Source: CAUZWH01 sp965247665 (GTDB lineage: Bacteria; Pseudomonadota; Alphaproteobacteria; SHVV01). Taken from it: a stretch of DNA of 64,000 nt. Positions within the stretch are counted from its first letter, which is position 1. The number at the start of each line of letters is the position of its first letter. Of this stretch, positions 57,619-64,000 are shown in pieces. The notes beneath the pieces were generated by a model. The model did not search any database. It saw only the letters and a list, made by a program, of their open reading frames with translations, and was not told the origin of the DNA. The DNA is taken from the NCBI GenBank assembly GCA_965247665.1, contig CBDFHH010000003.1:186001-250000 (forward strand), given 5' to 3'. A program made the position numbers and the translations under genes.

Positions 57619-59249
57619 GTGCGCCGGCCGCAGAGATGGCGTCCGACACGCTGCTCGACATCCGCAACCTGACTGTGGCGCTGCCGCCGGAAGCCGACCG
57701 GGTGCATGCGGTCGACGGCATCTCGCTAACGCTCAGCCGCGGCGAGGTGCTGTGCATCGTCGGTGAATCCGGATCGGGCAAGAGTATCACCGCCCACGCA
57801 GTGATGGGATTGTTGCCCGAACCGCATGTCCGCATCGTTGACGGTGAGATCGTCTTCGAGGGTCAGACCATCACCCGACTCGACCGCGCGGTGTGGCGCG
57901 ATCTGCGCGGTCGACGCATGGGAATGATCTTCCAGGAGCCCATGACGGCGCTCAATCCGGTCATGCGGATCGGCGCCCAGGTCGAGGAAGTGCTGCGCGC
58001 CCACACCGAGATGTCGGCGGCCCAACGGCAGAGCCGCGTGGTCGAATTGCTCGACGCGGTGGGCCTGCCCGATCCGGAGCATCTCGGCGAGGTCTATCCA
58101 TTCCGCCTTTCCGGCGGCCAGCGCCAGCGGGTGATGATCGCCGGCGCGTTGGCGCTCGAGCCGGCGCTACTGATCGCCGACGAGCCGACCACGGCGCTCG
58201 ACGTAACCACCCAGATGCAGATACTCAAGCTGATCAAGGAGCTGCAAGGCAAGATGGACATGGGTGTGCTGTTCATTACCCATGATTTCGGGGTCGTCAC
58301 CGAAGTGGCCGATCGGGTAGCGGTGATGCAGGAGGGACACGTCGTCGAGCTGGGTACGTTGCGGCAGGTGCTCGACAGTCCACAACATGATTACACGAAG
58401 AAACTGATCGCGGCGGTACCGAAACTGCGTGAAGACGCCGCTGACCACAGTACCGAGAAGGTCGTGCTGTCAACCCGCGAGGTAAGCAAGACGTTCTCGC
58501 AATCCGGCGGGTTCTTAACCCAGCGCCGCGTGGTGAACGCCGTCAAGAATGTCGACCTCGAGATTCGCGCGGGCGAAACGCTCGGCTTGGTGGGCGAATC
58601 GGGTTCGGGCAAGTCGACCTTCGCGCGCTGCTTGGTAAGGCTGGTCGATGCCGACAGCGGCGAGATCTGGTTTGCGGGCCGCAATTTGGTGCCACTATCG
58701 TCGCGCTCGATCCGACCTTTGCGGCCACGTATTCAGATGATCTTTCAGGACCCCTATGCGTCGCTCAATCCGCGGCGCAAGGTGGGGCGCATCATTGCCG
58801 AGGGCCCGATTGCGCAGGGCACGCCGGCGCGCACGGCGATGGAACGGGCACGCGAGCTTCTGACCCTGGTCGGACTGGACAAAGCGGTGGCCGACCGCTA
58901 TCCCCACGAGTTCTCGGGGGGGCAGCGCCAACGCATTGGCATCGCCCGGGCCCTGGCATTGGAACCCGATGTGCTCGTCGCCGACGAGCCCGTCAGCGCC
59001 CTCGATGTCTCCGTCCAGGCTCAGATCCTCGAACTCCTCGCAGAGCTGAAGCAGCGCCTCAATCTGGCGCTGGTGTTCATCACCCACGATTTAAGGGTCG
59101 CGGCGCAGGTATGCGATACGATTGCGGTGATGCGACTGGGTGAGATCGTCGAGATCGGCCCCAAAGCCGAGGTGTTTCGCACACCAAAACACGAATATAC
59201 GCGGGCGTTGCTCGACGCGATCCCCGGGAAACGCCTGTTGCTGGAATAG
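57615..59249 (+). CDS. ABC importer ATPase with two fused nucleotide-binding domains (DppD-DppF)
   Basis: This 544-residue protein joins two ABC ATPase modules. Domain 1: Walker A GESGSGKSITAHAVMG, signature FRLSGGQRQRVMIAGAL, Walker B LLIADEPTTALDV. Domain 2: Walker A GESGSGKSTFARCLVR, signature EFSGGQRQRIGIARAL, Walker B VLVADEPVSALDV. An oligopeptide/dipeptide-type linker (TKKLIAAVPKL, the OppF-type C-terminal piece) ends domain 1 near residue 275. The DD/FF fusion is the GsiA-like arrangement. Start ATG 57615, within GGGAGG-preceded overlap. It completes the importer with two binding proteins. Confidence 0.94.
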   Translation: MSAPAAEMASDTLLDIRNLTVALPPEADRVHAVDGISLTLSRGEVLCIVGESGSGKSITAHAVMGLLPEPHVRIVDGEIVFEGQTITRLDRAVWRDLRGRRMGMIFQEPMTALNPVMRIGAQVEEVLRAHTEMSAAQRQSRVVELLDAVGLPDPEHLGEVYPFRLSGGQRQRVMIAGALALEPALLIADEPTTALDVTTQMQILKLIKELQGKMDMGVLFITHDFGVVTEVADRVAVMQEGHVVELGTLRQVLDSPQHDYTKKLIAAVPKLREDAADHSTEKVVLSTREVSKTFSQSGGFLTQRRVVNAVKNVDLEIRAGETLGLVGESGSGKSTFARCLVRLVDADSGEIWFAGRNLVPLSSRSIRPLRPRIQMIFQDPYASLNPRRKVGRIIAEGPIAQGTPARTAMERARELLTLVGLDKAVADRYPHEFSGGQRQRIGIARALALEPDVLVADEPVSALDVSVQAQILELLAELKQRLNLALVFITHDLRVAAQVCDTIAVMRLGEIVEIGPKAEVFRTPKHEYTRALLDAIPGKRLLLE

Positions 59250-59407
59250 GGACGCACAAAATCGCATCCGCTCGGGCGCCGATCCCAGAGACCACAGTGA
59301 ACAGGGTCGTTTCCGTCCGCGCCGTCCGCCGAAATTAGCCCGCGAGAGCGTTTTCCAGGACGATACCGTCCGGTTTGACCAACTCGGAAGTTCAGGAGTA
59401 GCCGAGG

Positions 59408-60337
59408 ATTACGGAACTAGTAGGTCATCCCGAAGGTAGCATCCGCCCGCTCGCGAACATACCGCGGCGCGGTATTGCGGCAATCGTCATCGGCGGCTTG
59501 TTGCTTACAATGCACGATGCCGCGGTCAAATTGATCTCGGAAGCCGTTCCTCTAGGTCAACTGATCGGCGTACGGGGAACGATGGCGACGGCGCTCGTCG
59601 CGGCTCTGATTTCTTGGCGCTACGGATGGCGCGAGGGGAAACCCGTACATCTTTCCGGCAATCTCGCGCGCGCGGGACTGATGATCGTCAGCACGTTCCT
59701 TTTCATCGGCGCGCTTCGGCTGATGCCCTTGGCCGAAGCCGTCGCCGTCGCTTTCGTCGGCCCGATCATGTTGACCGCGCTCGCGGTCCCTTTGTTGGGT
59801 GAACGTGTGGGATGGCGACGCTGGACCGCGGTCGCGTTCGGATTTGCCGGTGTCATCGTCATGTTGCGACCGGGAACCGACGGACTCTACTGGGTAGCGC
59901 TGCTACCTGCCGGTGCTGCCCTTGCCGGGTCGTTTCGGGACATCCTCACGCGTCGACTGAGCACTCGCGATAGCTCCATCGCGATCCTGTTTTTCACGAC
60001 CGCCGCCGTCGCCGTGTCCGGATTGGCGACCGCGCCGTTTGGCGGGTGGATCGCGCTCGGGATACGCGACCTCTGCGCCCTGCTGTTAATTTCGGTCCTC
60101 TATTGCGCGGCTCATTTTGCCCTCATCGAGGCCTTTCGCTACGCCGAGGCGGGACTGCTATCGACGTTTCGCTACCTGGGTTTGGTGTGGGCGGTTCTGT
60201 TCGGAGTGGCGCTCTGGGGCCATATTCCCGATGGCTGGACGAGTATCGGCGCGATCATGGTGGTCGGAGCGGGCCTGTATATCGGGTGGCGCGAGGCGCG
60301 CGTCGGCAAAGCCGGCAGCATCCGTCGTCGTGCTTGA
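59408..60337 (+). CDS. EamA/DMT-family transporter with an unusual start
   Basis: The frame encodes ten hydrophobic helices of the drug/metabolite transporter family, from IPRRGIAAIVIGGLLLTMHD to IGAIMVVGAGLYIGWREA. GALRLMPLAEAVAVAFVGPI is the usual EamA repeat-1 end and EAFRYAEAGLLSTFRYLGLV the repeat-2 end. No ATG, GTG or TTG occurs in frame between the upstream stop (59399-59401) and TTG 59498, yet 59408-59497 encodes a normal N-terminus and first helix. ATT 59408 lies 9 nt after AGGAG (59394-59398) and gives 309 residues, the usual length. Either ATT is used, or the start codon has mutated and TTG 59498/ATG 59510 gives a shortened protein. It overlaps the next gene by 8 nt. Confidence 0.75.
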   Translation: MTELVGHPEGSIRPLANIPRRGIAAIVIGGLLLTMHDAAVKLISEAVPLGQLIGVRGTMATALVAALISWRYGWREGKPVHLSGNLARAGLMIVSTFLFIGALRLMPLAEAVAVAFVGPIMLTALAVPLLGERVGWRRWTAVAFGFAGVIVMLRPGTDGLYWVALLPAGAALAGSFRDILTRRLSTRDSSIAILFFTTAAVAVSGLATAPFGGWIALGIRDLCALLLISVLYCAAHFALIEAFRYAEAGLLSTFRYLGLVWAVLFGVALWGHIPDGWTSIGAIMVVGAGLYIGWREARVGKAGSIRRRA

Positions 60338-61574
60338 GTTCCTTGGTCGCCTCCTGAGCTTTCGGGGCATTGCCGGAGCGCTCCACAACCGCATCTACCG
60401 CATCTATATCAGCGGCAATGCAATCTCGCTGACCGGGTCGTGGATGCAACGACTGGCCGTCGGTTGGCTGACCTGGCAACTGACGGAATCAGGAACCTGG
60501 CTCGGCCTGATCGCCTTCGCCGATCTGTTTCCCTCGATCGTACTCGGTCCGCTGGGCGGCGCGTTCGCCGACCGCCATCGCCGATTGCGGATCTTGCAGC
60601 TGGCGAACTTGCTCCGGTTGGTTCAGGCCGTCACCCTGACGGTTTTGACCGTCGCCGGTCTGATAACCGTCGAGCTGTTGTTTCTTCTGACCCTCGCGAC
60701 CGGCGTGATTGCGGCGTTCAATCAGCCCGCCCGTCTGGCGCTCATCCCAAACCTCGTTCGCGAACAGGATTTGGGCAGCGCCATTGCGTTGAACTCGGTA
60801 GTTTTCAACCTGGCCCGGTTCGTCGGTCCCGCAATCGGCGGAATTGTCATCGTCCATGCCGGGGTCGCGTTGGCCTTTGCCATCAACGCCGTCACCTACA
60901 TTATCTTCATGGCGTTCCTGCTTCAGTTGGATATCGTCGAGGATCATAGCCGGGGGCGTCCGACCACATCCCTGCTGTCATCGATCGGCGAGGGGGTTCT
61001 GTTTGCCGTACGCCACCGCGGGATCGCGCCGCTGCTCTTGCTGATGGTCGTCGCGTTCGTTTTGGCCAGACCGTTCGTCGAGTTGTTGCCGGGTTTTGCC
61101 GATCGCGTGTTCGCGGGAGGGGCGGGGTTGCTCGCGGCGTTCACCGCCACGGTAGGTATAGGTGCGGTTTTCGGCGGCGTCTTTATGGCCGAGCGGCCGT
61201 TACGCACGCCGCTCACGAAGATCGTGCTGGTGAGCATGGCGCTGAGTGCACTCGCGCTGTTCATGTTCGCGGCCTCCGATCAGATCTACCTGGCACTCCC
61301 CGCCTTGGCGGTTGTCGGATTTACGATGGTGTCGTATGGCGTGGGTTCGTTGACCCTGCTTCAGGCCGCGGTTGACTCTGGGATGCGGGCCAGAGTGCTG
61401 AGCCTCTACGGGCTGATCTTCCGCGGCGGTCCGTCGATCGGGGCTATCGGGCTTGGCGTCGCGTCGGAATTCCTCGGCCTGCAAGTGCCGGTCGCGATCG
61501 CTGCCGGATTGGTTTTCCTTGGCGCGGCCCTGGCCTTCCTGCGGCGACGTCGGCTGGCAGCCGAACTCGAATAA
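60330..61574 (+). CDS. MFS exporter, EntS-like
   Basis: GTG 60330 is taken as the start (LEFLGRLLSFRGIAGALHNR follows); a longer open frame overlaps the previous gene. The 414-residue protein has twelve membrane helices of the MFS_3/EntS group. IYISGNAISLTGSWMQRLAV, then GWLTWQLTESG, is the diagnostic opening. GPLGGAFADRHRRLRILQLA is motif A, AAFNQPARLALIPNLVREQD and IALNSVVFNLARFVGPAIGG follow. Members export siderophores or drugs. It is translationally coupled to the EamA transporter upstream. Confidence 0.9.
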   Translation: MLEFLGRLLSFRGIAGALHNRIYRIYISGNAISLTGSWMQRLAVGWLTWQLTESGTWLGLIAFADLFPSIVLGPLGGAFADRHRRLRILQLANLLRLVQAVTLTVLTVAGLITVELLFLLTLATGVIAAFNQPARLALIPNLVREQDLGSAIALNSVVFNLARFVGPAIGGIVIVHAGVALAFAINAVTYIIFMAFLLQLDIVEDHSRGRPTTSLLSSIGEGVLFAVRHRGIAPLLLLMVVAFVLARPFVELLPGFADRVFAGGAGLLAAFTATVGIGAVFGGVFMAERPLRTPLTKIVLVSMALSALALFMFAASDQIYLALPALAVVGFTMVSYGVGSLTLLQAAVDSGMRARVLSLYGLIFRGGPSIGAIGLGVASEFLGLQVPVAIAAGLVFLGAALAFLRRRRLAAELE

Positions 61575-61813
61575 GTTGCCGTTGCTGCGCGCGCTCGCAG
61601 TTGCCGAGACGTCGGAGCAGGTGTTTCGCATCCGGGTTGTGCGATCGGCGGCGAGCGCCAACCAACCGCCCGCGTTTGCGGCAACAAGCGGGTGAGGGGT
61701 GTTGCGCCCGTCAATATTCCAACTCATCGTGAGGGGCCATGCGCCGCAACGAACCGGGGCGCGACGTGGGCGCGAAACACGATCGAAGGTCTCGAGTAAC
61801 CGGAGAAAGCTGT

Positions 61814-62224
61814 ATGAGGTCTGGGCTCCTGGCCGCTTTTTTGTGATTGCCCGTTTCGGTGGCGTTTGTTCAGCCGGCCTTCGCCGCGGGCAATGCCGCA
61901 GCCGGCAAGAAAGTGTTCAAGAAATGCTCCGTGTGTCAGTCGTTGAGTCCGACCAGGAAAAGGATCGGCCCCGCACTCGAGAGCATTGTCGGTCGCACCG
62001 CGGGAAGTATCGAAGGATACAAATACTCGAGCTCCTATATCGACGCGCGCAAGAAGGGTCTCGTCTAGACCGAAGAAGAGATCGTCAAATCCTTGGCCAA
62101 CCCCAAGAAATACCTTGCCGCCTATCTTGGCGTAAAAAAGGCCAAGAGCAGAATGACGGCCCGATTCAAGAAACGGGCGGACCGTGAGAACGCCGTCGCC
62201 GACCTCAAGGAAGCCGCGCGGTAG
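61814..62224 (+). pseudogene. Class I cytochrome c gene with two in-frame stops and an altered heme motif
   Basis: From ATG 61814 to TAG 62222-62224 one frame of 136 codons follows a periplasmic cytochrome c: signal peptide, AAGNAAAGKKVFKKCSVCQS, RKRIGPALESIVGRTAGSIE, GYKYSSSYIDARKKGLV, and a C-terminal EEEIVKSLANPKKYLAAYLG. It is interrupted by TGA at 61844-61846 (codon 11, within the signal peptide) and TAG at 62066-62068 (codon 85, where GLxW-T-E-E usually has Trp). The heme motif is CSVCQ, with Gln (61937-61939) instead of the axial-ligand His. No frameshift is seen, so three separate point changes have disabled it. Confidence 0.75.
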
Positions 62225-62236
62225 GACGGGCCGCGC

Positions 62237-63154
62237 CTAGTCGGGCCGGGCTTCGCGCCGACCTCGTTCGGCCAGCACGATACCCGCAAGTACCGCAGCG
62301 CCGGCGATCGCTTGCAGCATCGTGAGGGTTTCCGCGAACAGGATCCAGGCGAACAGCGCGGCAAAAACCGGTACGATCAACAGGCTGACCGAGCCAAAGG
62401 ACGCCGGCAGGTGGGCAAAGGCGTAGGTCATCATCGTCTGGCCGGCGATGTTGCCGATCAGCGCAAAACCTGCCACCACCAGCCAGCCCTCCATCGAATG
62501 CGGTATCAATGTTTCGCCGACTGCGGCCGCGACAGGCAGCAACATGAGGGGGGCCAGGGTCAGCGTCCACAGCATGATCGTCGCCGTCGACTGGGTTTGA
62601 CGCAGACGCTTCAGCGTGAGCGCGTAGGCGCTGAACCCGAGGGTCGACAGCACCGCCAGCACGTCGCCCAACGCCACGGTGGAGAACCCGGTGGCTCCGG
62701 CTCGGGTAAGGAGGATCGAACCCGCAACCGCCACAACCAACCCGATGACGAATACCCGCGTGATCACCTCCCTGAACAGAAACCACGCCCCGATCGCAAC
62801 GACGATCGGGTGCAGGCTACCGAGCAGGGCGGCGTTCGCGACCGAAGTGTAGAGAAACGAGCTGTGCCACAGCGACAGGTCGACCGTAATGGCGACGGCC
62901 GACGCGACCAGCCAGCGGGTATCGCTGCGGGTTCGGCTCGGCGCCGTCGCTTGCGGACGACGACGGGCCTCGATCCGGCACCACACCCAAACCAGGGGCA
63001 GGGCGAGGATCATGCGCCAGAACCCGGTTGCAATCGGCCCGACATCCGCCAACTTCACGAACACCGGCGTAAGCGCGAAGCAGAGTGAACCGCCGAAGAT
63101 AGCGATCAACGGTAACAGGCGGGGCGGCCGCGTCGAGTTGGTTGCGATTGTCAC
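62237..63154 (-). CDS. EamA/DMT-family transporter
   Basis: The 305-residue protein with ten predicted membrane helices starts at ATG 63154. FGGSLCFALTPVFVKLADVG, then GFWRMILALPLVWVW, is the EamA opening repeat. LWHSSFLYTSVANAALLGSL, HPIVVAIGAWFLF is the conserved end of repeat 1, and GFALIGNIAGQTMMTYAFAH with FAWILFAETLTMLQAIAG of repeat 2. It is an amino acid or metabolite exporter by family. It is convergent with the cytochrome c pseudogene, 12 nt apart, and distinct from the EamA gene at 59.4 kb. Confidence 0.88.
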   Translation of the reverse strand: MTIATNSTRPPRLLPLIAIFGGSLCFALTPVFVKLADVGPIATGFWRMILALPLVWVWCRIEARRRPQATAPSRTRSDTRWLVASAVAITVDLSLWHSSFLYTSVANAALLGSLHPIVVAIGAWFLFREVITRVFVIGLVVAVAGSILLTRAGATGFSTVALGDVLAVLSTLGFSAYALTLKRLRQTQSTATIMLWTLTLAPLMLLPVAAAVGETLIPHSMEGWLVVAGFALIGNIAGQTMMTYAFAHLPASFGSVSLLIVPVFAALFAWILFAETLTMLQAIAGAAVLAGIVLAERGRREARPD

Positions 63155-63279
63155 GATGGCTTAGACAAACAGGTGCGCCAGGGAGCTCCGGTTGATTCGG
63201 CGGTGCCCGCACTGGCATTCGAGCCGAGTTTCCCCATCTATTGGAGTGGCGGCAAGACCTGTGGGAAGAGGTTGAGGCG

Positions 63280-64000
63280 ATGCCGATGCGACGTCATCTG
63301 TTCTGGCACGCTTATCTGATACCGGCGAGCGTCATTGTCGGCTTGAGCATCGGTGGTTGGTACACGTTCCTGACCGCGATACTGCTGTTCGTCGTCAATC
63401 CGCTAACCGACCCGCTGTTCCCGAACGACCGACGCAACCCGCGCCCCGACGAGATCGCCGGGCTCGAGCGCACCCGCGCCTGGAGTTGGCCGCTCTGGTT
63501 TGCGGTTCCGACACAACTCGCGATTATCGGAATCGGACTCTGGGCTATCGCCGCGTCCGACCTCAGCCGGCTCGAGCAGATCGGTCTTACGCTGTCGGTC
63601 GGGCTCAGCGGCGGCGCATTCGGCATTACGATCGCGCACGAGCTCATGCACCGGCTTCATTGGAGCGATCGGCTGCTGGCGACGATCCTGCTGACCAGCA
63701 CCTCGTATCCTCATTATTCGATCGAGCATGTTAATGGCCACCACCGCAATGTCGGTCTGCGGCAGGATCCCGCGACCGCGCGCAAAGGAGAGGGCTACTA
63801 CGCATTCCTGCGCCGGGCATTGGTCGGCAGCCTGGTGAGCGCATGGCATATCGAGTGCGATCGTTTGGAACGTCGCGGCAAGCGCCCGGCATCGCTGGCC
63901 AATGGAATGGTGCGATACGGAATCGCCACCGTAATCGTCTATGCGGCCATCTTGGTGGCGTTTGGCTGGCCCGGGATATTGTTTTTCGCCGCGCAGAGTT
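63280..64000 (+). CDS. Alkane 1-monooxygenase (AlkB)-like di-iron membrane hydroxylase, 3' end outside the window
   Basis: The frame from ATG 63280 (GAGG just upstream at 63274-63277) is open to the window end (240 codons). It shows four hydrophobic helices and the AlkB histidine boxes. ITIAHELMHRLHWSDRLLAT carries box 1 (His120-x3-His124), and PHYSIEHVNGHHRNVGLRQD carries box 2 (His150, His154, His155). NPLTDPLFPNDRRNPRPDEI is the 'DxxFGxDxxN'-type loop of the family. The third box (NYxxHYG region) would lie beyond the window. AlkB proteins hydroxylate terminal methyl groups of alkanes or fatty acids with rubredoxin. It starts 125 nt after a divergent EamA gene. Confidence 0.85.
   Translation, partial: MPMRRHLFWHAYLIPASVIVGLSIGGWYTFLTAILLFVVNPLTDPLFPNDRRNPRPDEIAGLERTRAWSWPLWFAVPTQLAIIGIGLWAIAASDLSRLEQIGLTLSVGLSGGAFGITIAHELMHRLHWSDRLLATILLTSTSYPHYSIEHVNGHHRNVGLRQDPATARKGEGYYAFLRRALVGSLVSAWHIECDRLERRGKRPASLANGMVRYGIATVIVYAAILVAFGWPGILFFAAQS

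Noticed and set aside
61844..61846. Selenocysteine at the TGA in the cytochrome c frame
   Set aside because: The codon lies in the signal peptide, no SECIS-like hairpin follows, and the same frame also has a TAG and a lost heme His.

Overview
This 64-kb window is high-GC, densely coding DNA that looks like an alphaproteobacterial chromosome, probably Rhodospirillales-like. The signs are a tgt with alphaproteobacterial-style motifs, hydantoinase/oxoprolinase (HyuA/HyuB) pairs, TRAP and peptide-type ABC importers, TrzA-type amidohydrolases, a fused indolepyruvate oxidoreductase and a tRNA-Lys. The taxonomy is inferred from gene content only.

Layout. 0-5.2 kb: tgt, a PhyH-type dioxygenase, a GNAT acetyltransferase, a cupin, a Rieske oxygenase and a small membrane protein. 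5.7-8 kb: tRNA-Lys(TTT) followed by a patchwork of mobile-element debris: an IS1-like HTH fragment, a broken Sel1-repeat gene with a degraded internal duplication, an IS3-family transposase tail, and an apparently intact hicAB toxin-antitoxin pair with a double palindromic operator. 8.3-20 kb: a secreted alpha/beta hydrolase, then hyuA / diverged short hyuB / hyuB / amidohydrolase, facing a second hyuA-hyuB pair. 20-21 kb: a quinone-oxidoreductase-like gene and a second IS3 tail.

21.4-33.7 kb is the most coherent part. A trimethylamine monooxygenase (tmm), a TPR-like protein, a complete HAAT-type ABC importer split into two convergent halves, a DUF1989-GcvT TMAO demethylase (tdm), and the ergothioneine genes egtB-egtD form one block. 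The expected chemistry is TMA to TMAO (Tmm), then TMAO to dimethylamine plus formaldehyde (Tdm). The embedded importer is the best candidate for uptake of the methylated amine. A perfect 24-bp palindrome lies in the divergent control region inside the block.

33.7-41.8 kb: a truncated higB with an intact higA, an LptE-like lipoprotein, an ornithine-cyclodeaminase-family gene, a truncated ridA, an MFS gene, a TRAP importer and a DoeA/creatinase-like hydrolase. Together these resemble a compatible-solute catabolic module. 41.8-48.7 kb: TrzA-type amidohydrolase, acyl-CoA dehydrogenase, prolyl-tRNA editing protein and a 1163-residue indolepyruvate oxidoreductase, followed by an nrtS-like gene interrupted by TAG. 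49-59 kb: a COG2159 amidohydrolase, an alpha/beta hydrolase, and a dipeptide/opine-type ABC importer with two paralogous binding proteins flanking a luciferase-like monooxygenase. 59.4-64 kb: two EamA-type exporters, an MFS exporter, a cytochrome c pseudogene (heme motif CSVCQ, two in-frame stops) and the 5' part of an alkane-monooxygenase-like gene.

Overall the window reads as uptake plus catabolism of small nitrogenous osmolytes and amides, with several decaying genes and IS scars at module borders.
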